Below are positions 19,624 through 29,141 of a stretch of DNA of 64,000 nucleotides, piece by piece; the stretch's first letter is position 1; every line of letters starts with the position of its first letter. The translations under genes and the position numbers were made by a program. Source of the stretch: Rhodococcus opacus (GTDB lineage Bacteria; Actinomycetota; Actinomycetes; Mycobacteriales; Mycobacteriaceae); the NCBI RefSeq assembly GCF_012396235.1, contig NZ_JAAXPA010000017.1, positions 1 to 64,000 of the forward strand, read 5' to 3'. The notes under the pieces are model-generated. The model made no database searches and had not been told where the DNA came from. It saw nothing but the letters and a program-made list of their open reading frames with translations.

Positions 19624-21098
19624 AGTTTTCCTTGTAGTCGGGCCGCGCGTAGCGCCGACCGGCGGACCTTGCCGGCGTCGTCGCGTAGCGACTCGTGGAC
19701 CAGTTCGAGGGTGGCGGGCAGTTTGTGCTTCGACAGCCTGCCGGCGAGGAACTCGCGCAGCTCGGCCTCGGTGACGCCACTGGAATGCCCGGTGTGGACG
19801 ATGGCGTGCAGGCGGTTGCCGGTGTCGTCGTCGGGCAAGCCGATGACCACGGCGGTCAGCACCAGTTCGTGTTCGACCAGAGCGGCCTCGATCTCCGCGG
19901 GGTAGATGTTGACCCCGCCCACGGTGACCATGTCGGAACGGCGATCATGCAGGTAGAGGTAGCCGTCGGCGTCGAATCGCCCCATGTCACCGAGCGACGA
20001 CCAGCCCTCGCGGATGGTCGGTTCGGCGCCGATGTACCGGTAGGTGGCGCCGGTTCCCGGGGTGACCCGCATGAAGATCTCGCCGGGGACGTCCGGTTCG
20101 GTGATCTCTCCGCCGTCGGGGTCGAGCAGCTTCATCTCACCCCACGTGACCTGACCCACCGAGCCGACGTGGCCGAGCCATTCGTCGCCGCGCAGGGTGC
20201 AGCCGGCCTCGGATTCGGTGCCCGCGTACAGCTCCCAGATCCGCTGCGGGCCGAGCCACTCGATCCACTTCCTCTTGAGCCAGACCGGGCAGGGCTCGGC
20301 GCAGTGCCAGATCGAGCGGACGGATCCCAGCGAGTACTTCGCCCGCACCTCGTGGGGCAGTGCCAGTATGCGGCGCATCATGGTGGGCACCAGGTACACC
20401 CAGTTCACGCCGTACTCGTCGATCACCGACAGGGTGCGTTCGGCGTCGAACCGGGTCAGCAGGGTCACGGTGCCACCGAGGAAAATCGTCGACAGTGCGG
20501 TGCCGAACGGCGCGTTGTGGTGCAGCGGCGCGGTGATCAGCGCCTGCTCCCGCGGCTCGATCCCCCAGATGTCTGGGTCGAAGTCGGAGGTCACCGCCGC
20601 CCGCCCGGACACGATGATCTTGGGTCGGCCGGTGGAACCGCCCGAGGTGGGCGCCTTCCAGGAGGTCGCGATCCGCGGCTGCAGGTCACCGTCGGACCGT
20701 CCGTGCCCGAGGGCATCGACCGTGACGGCACCGTCGCGGTCGGCGACCGGTCCGGCGGGATCGACGACCACGACTGCAGGATCGCCAAGTTCGATGATCG
20801 CGTCGAGCTCGGCCGGGGTCATCCGAGGTGAGAGGACCTGCGGTGTGGCGCCGGCCTTGTAGCAGGCGAACACGGCCAGGATCAGGTCCGTGGAGTTGGG
20901 AATGAGCAGGGTCACGATCCGGCCCGGCTCCGCACCCGCGTCGATCAGACCGCGGGCCAGACGGTTGCTTCCGCGATGCAGCTGTCTCCAGGTCAAAGTG
21001 TCGGCGTCGGCGCGCACCACCACCGTCTCCGGCATTTCGCTCGCGTAGGCCTTCGGGATTTCGGACAGCGGGAAGCCGTCTGCGGGATGGAACATCAT
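19620..21098 (-). CDS. Acyl-CoA synthetase (bile-acid/carboxylate-CoA ligase type)
   Basis: 492 residues of an AMP-forming ligase. Motifs are TSGGSTGRPK (the phosphate-binding loop, with Gly-Gly in place of Ser-Gly), YAGTESEAG, SLGDMGRFDADGYLYLHDRR and VGGVNIYPAEIE. The C-terminal catalytic Lys region reads DDAGKVRRSAL. It would load a carboxylic acid onto CoA to start the pathway. It resembles BaiB-like and steroid-acid ligases more than fatty-acid ligases, but the substrate is not determined by sequence. The start overlaps the MFS stop by 4 bases. Confidence 0.85.
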   Translation of the reverse strand: MMFHPADGFPLSEIPKAYASEMPETVVVRADADTLTWRQLHRGSNRLARGLIDAGAEPGRIVTLLIPNSTDLILAVFACYKAGATPQVLSPRMTPAELDAIIELGDPAVVVVDPAGPVADRDGAVTVDALGHGRSDGDLQPRIATSWKAPTSGGSTGRPKIIVSGRAAVTSDFDPDIWGIEPREQALITAPLHHNAPFGTALSTIFLGGTVTLLTRFDAERTLSVIDEYGVNWVYLVPTMMRRILALPHEVRAKYSLGSVRSIWHCAEPCPVWLKRKWIEWLGPQRIWELYAGTESEAGCTLRGDEWLGHVGSVGQVTWGEMKLLDPDGGEITEPDVPGEIFMRVTPGTGATYRYIGAEPTIREGWSSLGDMGRFDADGYLYLHDRRSDMVTVGGVNIYPAEIEAALVEHELVLTAVVIGLPDDDTGNRLHAIVHTGHSSGVTEAELREFLAGRLSKHKLPATLELVHESLRDDAGKVRRSALRAARLQGKL

Positions 21099-22468
21099 GA
21101 CTGGACCTCCACATCGGGATCCGACTTTGGGCCTGTGCCACCGGACAGCTGCTGGGTCTGTGCGGCCTTGCGGTCCTCGCGAATTACGGACCGATTGAGG
21201 GCGATGGCGAGGCCGGCCCCGATAAGCGAGACCAAGACCACGATGTAGAACCCGGTAACCGGGTCTCCGGAACGGGACTCCACGAGACCGAACACGTAGG
21301 GGCCGACGAATCCTCCAGTCAGACCCACAGTGTTGATGAATGCCAGTCCGGCCGCGGCCATCAGGCCAGACATCCGGGCCATGGCCACGGACCAGAAGAG
21401 GGGAAGCGTTCCGATCATCAGTGCCGCCAGCACCCCGATCAGGATGACTCGGATCACGGGTGAGGATGCTGCGAGAAACAACCCGGCCGCCGCGGCGCAG
21501 CCAACTGCCAGCGCGCCGATCACGAAGGACTCGTTCGGGATGCGACGTGCGATGGCCGGAACAACCAGGACCCCGATAGTGCCGCCGACTCCGGTGACAC
21601 CGCTGAGCAGACCGATCAGGAAGGTACCTTCAACATTCATCGACTCGATGATCGACGGCACGTTGAAGGTCACACCGTTGATGGTGATCTGGTTGAGGAA
21701 ATAGATCACCGCGATGAGCAAGATGAACGGCCGACCGAACGCGACCCGCATATTGCCGCGCAGTGAATGCCGAACATGGGCCTCGGTCCCGGCAGTGGCC
21801 GCGCTGGTCAGCGACGCCGCCTCCTGTGTAGTCAGCCACGCCGCGTTTTTCGGCTTATCCGGCAGGGTGAACAGGACGACGAACCCCACGATAATGGTCA
21901 GCAAACCTTCGACCAGGAACATCCACTGCCAGCCGTGCAGTCCACCGAGCGAGTCCAACTCCATCAGCGCGCCGCCCATCGGTGCACCGAGGAAGATCCC
22001 GACGGTAGCCGCCAGATAGATGAATCCGATCGCGGTCGCCCGATCCTTCTGGGCGAACCACTGCGTCACCATGAACATCATGGCCGGGTACAACCCCGCC
22101 TCGGCTGCGCCGAGCGCCATCCGGCCTATGTAGAAGGTGATCTCGTCGTTCACGAACATCATAAGCGCGGTGACCGCACCCCACGACATCGCGATCCGCG
22201 CGATCCACCGCCGCGGGCCCACCCGATACATGATCAGGTTGCTGGGGACCTCCAGAAGAGCGTAGGTAAGGAAAAACAGCCCGGCGCCGAGGCCGAAGGC
22301 CGTGACGCTGATCCCGACGTCGGCTTCGAGGTGCGTCTTTGCTAGGGCAATGTTCGTGCGATCGACGTACGACATGAAATAGGTCAGACACAGGATCGGC
22401 AATAGCCGCAGCATCGCCTTCCGGGTAGCAGCGGAGTGCAAGCTGCTTCCCGCGGTGGTGAGAGACAT
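21095..22468 (-). CDS. MFS transporter, anion:cation symporter (ACS) type
   Basis: 457 residues with about 12 membrane helices. The N-terminal LCLTYFMSYVDRTNIALAK signature is typical of the ACS family, which takes up organic anions such as phthalate, glucarate and hydroxyphenylacetate. The start at 22468 is chosen because the longer frame upstream is the antisense-type shadow of the SDR gene. It sits between SDR and CoA ligase, so it very likely imports the acid that the ligase activates. Confidence 0.88.
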   Translation of the reverse strand: MSLTTAGSSLHSAATRKAMLRLLPILCLTYFMSYVDRTNIALAKTHLEADVGISVTAFGLGAGLFFLTYALLEVPSNLIMYRVGPRRWIARIAMSWGAVTALMMFVNDEITFYIGRMALGAAEAGLYPAMMFMVTQWFAQKDRATAIGFIYLAATVGIFLGAPMGGALMELDSLGGLHGWQWMFLVEGLLTIIVGFVVLFTLPDKPKNAAWLTTQEAASLTSAATAGTEAHVRHSLRGNMRVAFGRPFILLIAVIYFLNQITINGVTFNVPSIIESMNVEGTFLIGLLSGVTGVGGTIGVLVVPAIARRIPNESFVIGALAVGCAAAAGLFLAASSPVIRVILIGVLAALMIGTLPLFWSVAMARMSGLMAAAGLAFINTVGLTGGFVGPYVFGLVESRSGDPVTGFYIVVLVSLIGAGLAIALNRSVIREDRKAAQTQQLSGGTGPKSDPDVEVQS

Positions 22469-22488
22469 GGCATTCAGCTCCGAGAAGA

Positions 22489-23376
22489 CTAAGAAAGAGT
22501 GTCGGCGCTGGCGCGCCCGGACAGCTCGACGTACAGGTTGGTCTGATCGAACGCCGAACCCAGCGGGTGCGGGTCGCTCATGTCGGCGATCTCGTCCCAG
22601 CGCGCAGCGATCGTCTCGGCGGTGCGTTCGTCCTCGGGCAGGAACACCGGGCGGGCTTCCAGCATGCGCGAGACCGCAAAGACGCCCGCACCGGCGCCGA
22701 GGATGACGCCGTTCGGCGCGTCCGGTGAAACCAAGAAGACCGCGCCCGGGGCGATGGTCTCCGGGCCCAGTTTGGCGGCCGCTTCCTCCGGAATCAGGCC
22801 GTCGGTCATCTGCGTAGCGGCGGTGGGGGCCAGGGCGTTGACTCGAATACCCCGGCGCTCGCCTTCGATCGCGAGCACATTGGTCAGGCCGACCAGCGCG
22901 GACTTGGCCGCACCGTAGTTCGCCTGACCGAAGTTCCCGTAGATCCCGGAAGCCGAGGTGGTCATCAGGATCCGGCCGTAGCCCTGGGCCACCATGTGCG
23001 GCCACACGGCTTGGGTGCAGTGCACCGAACCCATCAGATGCACGTCGATCACCTTGCGGAAGTCGGCCAGCTCCATCTTGGCGAAAGTCTTGTCGCGCAA
23101 GATCCCGGCGTTGTTGATCACGATGTCGACCCGCCCCCACCGCTCGACAGCATCATCGACCATTGCCTGCACCGCGGCGACGTCGGTGATGTCGGCATCG
23201 GAAGCGACGGCCTCGCCGCCGAGAGCGGCAATCTCGGCCACCACCGACGTGGAGCCGTCACCGAGGTCGTTCACGATGATCTTCACGCCGCGTTCGGCGA
23301 GGGCGAGGGCATGCGCACGCCCCAGACCGCCACCGGCGCCCGTCACTATCGCGACCTGTCCAGCAAACCTATCCAT
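22489..23376 (-). CDS. SDR dehydrogenase, 17beta-HSD4/peroxisomal type
   Basis: 295 residues. GAGGGLGRAHALALAERG gives the cofactor loop and IIVNDLGD follows strand 2. NNAGILRD, the Ser of TTSASG and YGAAKSALVG (Tyr and Lys) complete the active site. This subgroup oxidises (3R)-hydroxyacyl-CoA and pairs naturally with MaoC-type hydratases, one of which lies upstream at 23938-24447. The start at 23376 is set by GGAGG ten bases before the ATG. It is the first gene of the operon, with an inverted repeat 22 bases ahead of it. Confidence 0.88.
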   Translation of the reverse strand: MDRFAGQVAIVTGAGGGLGRAHALALAERGVKIIVNDLGDGSTSVVAEIAALGGEAVASDADITDVAAVQAMVDDAVERWGRVDIVINNAGILRDKTFAKMELADFRKVIDVHLMGSVHCTQAVWPHMVAQGYGRILMTTSASGIYGNFGQANYGAAKSALVGLTNVLAIEGERRGIRVNALAPTAATQMTDGLIPEEAAAKLGPETIAPGAVFLVSPDAPNGVILGAGAGVFAVSRMLEARPVFLPEDERTAETIAARWDEIADMSDPHPLGSAFDQTNLYVELSGRASADTLS

Positions 23377-23398
23377 ATCAAAACCTCCATGACCAGCA

Positions 23399-23412
23399 AT
23401 ACTACTCAGTAT
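23399..23412. promoter_or_regulatory. Inverted repeat ATACT-N4-AGTAT ahead of the SDR-led operon
   Basis: A 14-base dyad (ATACT, ACTC, AGTAT) lies 22 bases before the SDR start, in a locally AT-rich promoter region. The size and place suit a TetR-family operator; the TetR gene at the far end of the operon is the obvious candidate. This is an inference. Confidence 0.45.
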
Positions 23413-23599
23413 CATGTGATCCGAGTCTCGCGTTGTCAAGCCGCAACCGGAACTCTGCAGGTGGGCGAGGGCTCCAGACTGGTACTCGAACGCGCGTGCA
23501 GAAATGGCTAGCAATCGCCAACCACTCGACTATCCCGACGTTTCGTCGATGCGTCTATCGGATGTGCGATGGTGTCGGAGCGATAGGTGTGATCCCTCG

Positions 23600-23715
23600 C
23601 TAACGCCGCCTGAAGGCCCAGGCGCCAGGTCGGCGATGCTTTCGGCGCCGGCGACCATGCCTCCGATCTGGGGCGCGCTCTTGCGGCCTGGCGTTGGATC
23701 CTTGTCGTCGGCTCA
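23600..23715 (-). mobile_element. Possible IS1380-family transposase remnant
   Basis: On the minus strand a short frame reads GRKSAPQIGGMVAGAESIADL. It is close to the conserved N-terminal motif of IS1380-type transposases (GMVAGADSIDDL). Similarity fades at once on both sides. The remaining intergenic stretch up to the MaoC gene holds nothing recognisable. Confidence 0.35.
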
Positions 23716-23937
23716 GGGCTGATCGGCGAGGGTGAGTAGGCCGCTGGCCTGCGTCATCCCATCACCGGGACGAGGCCAAACTCATCAACGTACCTTCGCC
23801 GTGCTCCGCGACCTGTTCGCGGCGTATGTCGAATCCGTTGGAAAGGTGGCTGTTCGAGATGCTTCGCCGATGCCCGGGGGGCCCGAGGTCGACGCGCCGG
23901 CACCGGTCACGCTCGTAGTGTGTCGGTAACCGATCAC

Positions 23938-24447
23938 TCAAAGTTCGGGGCGATCGGGATACACCGTGTGGTCAGGATGGGGGATGACGCGCCCTACCGA
24001 CTCCGCGATCATCACCGGCTTGTCAGAGCCCTCGCATTCGACCACCTGAGCGGTGGTTACTTGGATGCCACCCGGCAGTTCCTCCGCCGACACGACGGTG
24101 ACCCGCATCCGCACCCGCGACCCGACGGGAACCGGAGCGGGGAAGCGAACCTTGTTGTAGCCGTAGTTCAAGCCGTGCGCGAAATCTTCCAACGTGAGGA
24201 GCCGGCTCGACAGGTACGGGCCAAGCGACAAGCTGAACAGACCGTGGGCGATGGTGCCGCCAAGAGTGCTGGCGGCGGCCTTCTCGACGTCAACGTGGAT
24301 CCATTGGTGGTCGCCGGTCGCGTCGGCGAACGCGTTCACCCGCTTCTGGGTGATCTCGTACCACTCGGTGGGGCCGAGTTCCTCGCCGACGAGTGCGGTC
24401 AGATCCGCGGCGGTGGTCGGACGGATAGGTAGGGTGGTCGTGTCCAT
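23938..24447 (-). CDS. MaoC-like (R)-specific enoyl-CoA hydratase
   Basis: 169 residues with a hot-dog fold. The hydratase-2 motif is present as FADATGDHQWIHVD, with the catalytic Asp and His, followed by GGTIAHGLFSLSL. It adds water to a 2-enoyl-CoA to give the (3R)-hydroxyacyl-CoA. It is transcribed in the same direction as the SDR operon, which starts 561 bases further on. A terminator and an IS remnant separate it from the MFS gene upstream. Confidence 0.88.
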   Translation of the reverse strand: MDTTTLPIRPTTAADLTALVGEELGPTEWYEITQKRVNAFADATGDHQWIHVDVEKAAASTLGGTIAHGLFSLSLGPYLSSRLLTLEDFAHGLNYGYNKVRFPAPVPVGSRVRMRVTVVSAEELPGGIQVTTAQVVECEGSDKPVMIAESVGRVIPHPDHTVYPDRPEL

Positions 24448-24472
24448 GGTTCTCCCTGGTCGTGGCTGGTCG

Positions 24473-24600
24473 TTAACTCATGTGAAGATTCTTGAAGCAG
24501 GTGAGTGCCGCGGCGAGGTGGAGGAATCCGCGGAAGTGGTGCCGTGGCGTTCATATCGGATTGTCAGGGCGTCGGTAGAGTTGGGCTCAATCACTGCGGG
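24473..24600 (-). mobile_element. IS5-family transposase C-terminal remnant
   Basis: The minus strand encodes LTIRYERH and then, one frame away, HHFRGFLHLAAALTCFKNL up to a TAA at 24473. This is the usual C-terminus of actinobacterial IS5-type transposases. A frameshift divides the two pieces. Nothing else of the element remains next to it. Confidence 0.55.
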
Positions 24601-24714
24601 CTAGGCGTCAACCTCGAAACTGGACGAAAAATATTAGGTACGAATACATTTCGCCCACAGGTCATCGATCATCTGGTCAGCACCAAGGCGGCTTCACATC
24701 GTCGCCGACTGTGA

Positions 24715-24745
24715 TGACCCCGACCGACGAAGCCGGTCGGGGTCA
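24715..24745. terminator. Terminator hairpin after the second MFS gene
   Basis: TGACCCCGACCG (24715-24726) and CGGTCGGGGTCA (24734-24745) are perfect 12-bp arms around a 7-base loop, 42 bases after the MFS stop. It closes the carboxylase-led operon. Confidence 0.7.
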
Positions 24746-24786
24746 CACGATAACGGTGCCGCTGTCCTGGATCGCGTCGGAACGGG

Positions 24787-26130
24787 TCAGAGTTTGCCGA
24801 CCATCTCGGACGGGGTGCCCTTGGCGGGCCTCACGAATGCCAGCATCACGCAGGCCACTGCCATGCAGAGCGCTGGGAAGATCAAGCTGAAGATCACATC
24901 GCTGCCTGCGGAGGTCTTGCCAATGACGTAAGGACCGAAGAAGCCACCAGCCGCGGCGATTGCGTTGATCGTGGCAAGACCAACCGCGGATTGAGCCCTG
25001 GTGAGCGCCTCGCTAGCCAATGCCCAGAACGGACCCAGGTAGGAGAAGACGCCGATCGCGAGAAGACAGAGACCGATGAGCGCTACATTGGGGGTCTCCT
25101 TGAATATCATCGTGATGCTCAAACCCAGCACAGCGGTGGCCAGGCAACCCATGGCCAGACCCCTACGGTTCCCAAGTAGGTCGGAGTACCGGGCAACCAA
25201 CAGCATCGCGATCGCGCCGCAGATGTAAGGAACGGCGCCGACGAAGCCGACGTTGGTCGACGAGTAGCCGGGGTTGAGTTGGGCGATGATCTGCGGCATG
25301 AAGAAAGTCATGCCGTAAAGACCGACGGCATAGAGCAGGTTGATGGCGGCCAGATAGAGGATTCGCGGGTTCTTGAGGGCGGCGAGCGAGACCTCCGTGT
25401 GCACGTCCTCGGCGGTGTACTCCTTACTGATCTCGCCCTCGAGCCAATCCGACTCGTCCTTCGTCAGCCAGGTCGCCTTGCTGGGCCGGTCAGCGAGGTA
25501 GACAAGCACCCAGATCCCCACCAGCACCGGCGGAATGCCCTGCAGGATGAACACCCAGCGCCACGAGCTCAGACCGAACCATTCAACGTGATCGAGGATC
25601 AAACCCGCAGTCGAACTACCTACCAGAAGCGCAATGGGCTGCGCCAGCGAGAATCCGGCGATGCCGCGACTGCGGTCCTGGGTGCGCAGCCAGTAGGTCA
25701 GAAAGAGCAGCAGGCCGGGGAACAGACCGGCCTCAGCAACACCCAGTGCGATTCGCGCGATGAAAAGCTGGGGGGTGTTCTGCACAAAGCCGGTGGCGAT
25801 TGTGATCAGGCCCCAGGTGATCGCGATTCGCGCCAGCCAGATCCGAGCTCCCACCTTGTTCATGATCATGTTGCTGGGTACTTCGAGCACTGCGTAGGCG
25901 ACGAAGAAGATCGCCGCTACCGTGCCGTAGGTCGCGAGGCTGATGCCGAGTTCGGTCGACATGCCAAGCTGCGCGTAGCCGATCGCCGCTCGGTCCATGT
26001 AGTTGAATGCGTAAAGCAGGAATGCAATGGGTATGATCGATCGTTTGACTTTGGCCAAGACGGCGTCGGTTTGGACGCCTCCTACCTTCCCGGCGGTGGT
26101 GGTCCCGACGGGCGCGTTTGTGTCGGACAT
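24787..26130 (-). CDS. MFS transporter, ACS type (second copy)
   Basis: 447 residues with 12 predicted helices. The N-terminal FLLYAFNYMDRAAIGYA signature is typical of the ACS group. It differs enough from the transporter at 21095-22468 to be an independent gene. It lies downstream of the cyclase gene in the same direction, after a 267-base gap with no gene. It is likely the importer for the carboxylase-led operon. Confidence 0.87.
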   Translation of the reverse strand: MSDTNAPVGTTTAGKVGGVQTDAVLAKVKRSIIPIAFLLYAFNYMDRAAIGYAQLGMSTELGISLATYGTVAAIFFVAYAVLEVPSNMIMNKVGARIWLARIAITWGLITIATGFVQNTPQLFIARIALGVAEAGLFPGLLLFLTYWLRTQDRSRGIAGFSLAQPIALLVGSSTAGLILDHVEWFGLSSWRWVFILQGIPPVLVGIWVLVYLADRPSKATWLTKDESDWLEGEISKEYTAEDVHTEVSLAALKNPRILYLAAINLLYAVGLYGMTFFMPQIIAQLNPGYSSTNVGFVGAVPYICGAIAMLLVARYSDLLGNRRGLAMGCLATAVLGLSITMIFKETPNVALIGLCLLAIGVFSYLGPFWALASEALTRAQSAVGLATINAIAAAGGFFGPYVIGKTSAGSDVIFSLIFPALCMAVACVMLAFVRPAKGTPSEMVGKL

Positions 26131-26397
26131 AAGGTCTCCTGTTGGGGAACGCTGAGATCAGCGGGGGATCTGGCCACCGAAGCCGCGTGGACTGGCGGCG
26201 AGCGGTTCCATGGTTCGCATTTGCGACGGCATTACCGCCGCCTAACAGCCGATATCCGGCTCGGGCGTACCGCTGCGCTAACTCCGTGCAACGGCGCTGC
26301 TTACGTACATCTGTCAAGGCAACCACGCCAGTCGGTGAACGCGGAGAAGCCTGTGAAACGACTACGGCGTCACTGAGTGGTACGCAGCCTTGGCAAA

Positions 26398-27387
26398 CTA
26401 TTTGATGGCCTGCGGGTTGATCGGAGAGCCCACTGCCTTGGTGATGTTCAAGGGTGGGGCGACGAACATGAACTCGTACACGCCGTCACTCGCGCAATCT
26501 TCGGCGAGAGCTTCGAGGTCGAACATCTCTCCGATGGTGATGCCGGAGTTCGCGAGCATGATGGCGTGTAGCGGCTGCCACATCTCGGGCAGAGTCTCGT
26601 TCGGTTGAACTTCGAACCCCCAGGTGTCCGTGGCGACAGCGGCAACGTCACGCGGACAGAAGAAGTTCGCTGCACTGACTCCGAGCCCTGGAGCCGCCCC
26701 GCCGGCGTATTCGTCTCCCCAGCTGCCTCTTTCGCGGACAAACGAGAGCCGACCGGTCCGGACCAGGACGATGTCACCCGCTCCGATCTCGACGCCCTGA
26801 CGTCGTGCACATCCTTCGAGATCTTCGTCGGAGATCGGTTCGCTTACGTCGAGCCAGGGCTTGCCCTTGTAGCGAGGGATATCCAGAAGGACCCCACGGG
26901 TTACGATCTTGTCCTTCATGCGGGTGATCGAATTCTTTTCCGCGCCTGAGCTATTGACTAAGGCCAACCCGTGACCGTTGTACATCTTCTCGTCCATGAA
27001 CACATGCGCAAGGGCGTCCCACTGAGTTGCGCATTGCAACACCAGGTACACCGCATCGTCGGTGTAACCGAGCGGAGCCATGGCGGACTGTGCTCCGGAG
27101 GCAATGTCCCCTCCGTCCTGCAGCATCAGATGTACAGGGTTGGTTCGTCCCAGCGCGCCGGTCATCGGGCCCTCGGCGTCCAGCGGCAAGGAAAGGGAGA
27201 ACACAACGCCCCGGCGAACCAACTGCGCGGCAGCGGCCACTTTCTCAGGGGTGACGAGGTTGAAGGTACCGATTTCGTCGTCGGCGCCCCACCTGCCCCA
27301 GTTCCGATACTGCGTGCACATTTCCCGAACTTTGGCCAGGGTGTGCTTCGGCTCTGCCTCAGTTGCCGTTTCTGCGTCTTGCGTCAT
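26398..27387 (-). CDS. Cyclase-family (PF04199) metal-dependent hydrolase
   Basis: 329 residues. The metal-binding segment reads QWDALAHVFMDEKMYNGHG, followed by TRGVLLDIPRYKG and later IGAGDIVLVRTGR, and WGFEVQPN. These are family hallmarks. Relatives include kynurenine formamidase and isatin hydrolase, which open cyclic amides or similar bonds using Mn or Zn. The first position of the usual His-x-x-x-Asp motif is Gln here, as in the larger subgroup. In this operon it may open a ring or a cyclic ester or amide before CoA activation (inference). Confidence 0.8.
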   Translation of the reverse strand: MTQDAETATEAEPKHTLAKVREMCTQYRNWGRWGADDEIGTFNLVTPEKVAAAAQLVRRGVVFSLSLPLDAEGPMTGALGRTNPVHLMLQDGGDIASGAQSAMAPLGYTDDAVYLVLQCATQWDALAHVFMDEKMYNGHGLALVNSSGAEKNSITRMKDKIVTRGVLLDIPRYKGKPWLDVSEPISDEDLEGCARRQGVEIGAGDIVLVRTGRLSFVRERGSWGDEYAGGAAPGLGVSAANFFCPRDVAAVATDTWGFEVQPNETLPEMWQPLHAIMLANSGITIGEMFDLEALAEDCASDGVYEFMFVAPPLNITKAVGSPINPQAIK

Positions 27388-27404
27388 TGTTCCTCCTCGA
27401 AGTG

Positions 27405-27418
27405 TGACCAGTTGGTCA
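27405..27418. promoter_or_regulatory. Palindrome TGACCA-GT-TGGTCA before the cyclase gene
   Basis: Perfect 6-bp arms with a 2-base spacer lie 18 bases before the cyclase start, inside the 66-base gap after the CoA ligase. The ACCA-NN-TGGT core resembles operators of GntR- and TetR-type regulators. It suggests an internal promoter in the operon. Confidence 0.4.
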
Positions 27419-27453
27419 TCGGGACCCCGGTGACGGCCCGATCGACGATCCGA

Positions 27454-29112
27454 TCAGCGGTCTATCCCGCTGTTCGTAACCTCCTGCTGGAGAATGTTTT
27501 TCCTGATCTTTCCCGTGGGTGTCATCGGGAACTCATCGAGCATTCTCACGGCCGGCACTTTGTACGTCGCCATCTGCGTACGCGCCCAACTTTGTATGGC
27601 GTCGGGTCCAATCGACGCGCCGCGTTCGCGCTGCACGAATGCCAGCGGTCGCTGGCCCGTATCTGGGTCTTCGACCGCCACAACGGCCACCGCGTAGATG
27701 TCAGGATGCCGACCGAGGATGACCTCGACCTCCGCAGGAAAGACGCTCATTCCCTTGACCTTGATCATTTCCTTGGTGCGGCCCAAGTAGTGCAGAAATC
27801 CGGCATCGTCGAGCCTGCCGTGGTCCCCGGTATGCAGCCAGCCGTCCACGAGCTGTTGTGAGGTGGCTTCCGGGTTTCGCCAGTAGCCCGTCATCACTGC
27901 GGGACTGCGAACGATGATCTCCCCCACCTCGCCGAGCGGCAGTGGTTTCCCGTCTTCGAAGGAGACGACTGCGATGTCGGTCCCGGGGACGGGGAGGCCG
28001 CAAAATATCGGTTCCGCGAGGAGGTCTTCGTCGCCGTCTGCGAGCCCGTAGGGCAACACGTCCATGGTGTGTGTCTCGGTCATCCCGTATGCACACTCGC
28101 GCAGGGCACCCCCGCCGACCTCGTTGGCCCAGCGGTGGCGGAGATCGGGGGTCAGCTTTCCGACGAATGACACTGCTTGTGGATCACGCAACGATGACAA
28201 CTCATAGCGGTGGCGGTCTGGGTGATCGAGCAATTCGAGGTAGTTCTCGACGTTGCCCACCATCGTGGTGGCCCGGTAGCGGTCGATGGCCTCCATGACG
28301 GCGGTTGGGTTCCAGCGCGACATCAGTACTACCGTGCCGCCGAGAACGAGCGGGAACAAGATTCCCAGGTTCTCTCCGCCGATCCAGAAGATCGGCAGGA
28401 AGCACACGGCGACGTAGTCGTCGCCGGCGTGCATGCCCGACCCACCCGTGCCGGTCACGGCCGTGTAGAGCATATGCCGTTGAGTGTGCATACACCCCTT
28501 GGGTAATCCGGTCGTGCCACCGGTGTAGTTGAGTGCGGCCAGCGCGTCGAGGTCGGTCTCGCAACCGTCGTGTGGTTCGTGTGCCGTCACGGTTTTCCAC
28601 GACGTAACCGGAAGGCCGGCCGGCTGGACCGCTCCAATCACGACCACGTGATCGATGTCGATGGTTTCCCACGCGTTCACCACAACGTCATGGCTGGCCG
28701 CCGTAGTGATGACGACTCGAGCCCCACTATCGTTGATCTCGGCCGTGAACTCGCCCGGGCGAAACATGGGGTTGATCGGAACATGTACCGCACCGAGGCG
28801 TAGGACCGCCAAAAACGCGATCACGAATTCGGGCCCATTGCCGAGGTGTACGCCGACTCGGTCACCAGGCCGCACGCCCGCGTCGCGCAGCCAGCCTGCG
28901 ACGCGCCGATGTATGCCATCGAGATCGCTGTAGCGCATCTCCTTACCCTCATGACTGATCGCAATCCGGTCCGGGGTCAACTCTGCCCAATGCGCGATGT
29001 GCTCTGGGATGGTGATCTCCCCGACCGGGTATGTCACCTCGCCGGGCGTATTCGGTGGACGGCGGATCGCCTGGCGCTCCCGCACGTCCGCTAGATAGTC
29101 GTTCATGTCCAT
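27454..29112 (-). CDS. AMP-forming acyl-CoA ligase (CaiC-like)
   Basis: 552 residues. NYTGGTTGLPKG is the phosphate-binding loop; GMTETHTMDV, HTGDHGRLDDAGFLHYLGR and KVKGMSVFPAEVE follow, and PMTPTGKIRK near the end carries the catalytic Lys. The set resembles crotonobetaine/carnitine-CoA ligase and related short polar-acid ligases. The start at 29112 is set by AAGGAG six bases before the ATG. It lies 29 bases after the carboxylase, so the two are probably co-translated. The product CoA thioester would be the carboxylase substrate or product. Confidence 0.85.
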   Translation of the reverse strand: MDMNDYLADVRERQAIRRPPNTPGEVTYPVGEITIPEHIAHWAELTPDRIAISHEGKEMRYSDLDGIHRRVAGWLRDAGVRPGDRVGVHLGNGPEFVIAFLAVLRLGAVHVPINPMFRPGEFTAEINDSGARVVITTAASHDVVVNAWETIDIDHVVVIGAVQPAGLPVTSWKTVTAHEPHDGCETDLDALAALNYTGGTTGLPKGCMHTQRHMLYTAVTGTGGSGMHAGDDYVAVCFLPIFWIGGENLGILFPLVLGGTVVLMSRWNPTAVMEAIDRYRATTMVGNVENYLELLDHPDRHRYELSSLRDPQAVSFVGKLTPDLRHRWANEVGGGALRECAYGMTETHTMDVLPYGLADGDEDLLAEPIFCGLPVPGTDIAVVSFEDGKPLPLGEVGEIIVRSPAVMTGYWRNPEATSQQLVDGWLHTGDHGRLDDAGFLHYLGRTKEMIKVKGMSVFPAEVEVILGRHPDIYAVAVVAVEDPDTGQRPLAFVQRERGASIGPDAIQSWARTQMATYKVPAVRMLDEFPMTPTGKIRKNILQQEVTNSGIDR

Positions 29113-29141
29113 GTGCGCTCCTTGAACCCCTTGAACCCTCG

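Noticed and set aside
21095..23140. A 681-residue frame that would fuse an Arg/Gly-rich domain to the MFS transporter.
   Set aside because: The first 224 residues are an off-frame reading of the SDR gene at 22489-23376. The transporter begins at 22468 with its family signature.
23504..23722. 72-residue plus-strand frame after the SDR gene.
   Set aside because: Low-complexity, no ribosome-binding site, and it lies over a likely IS1380 relic on the other strand.
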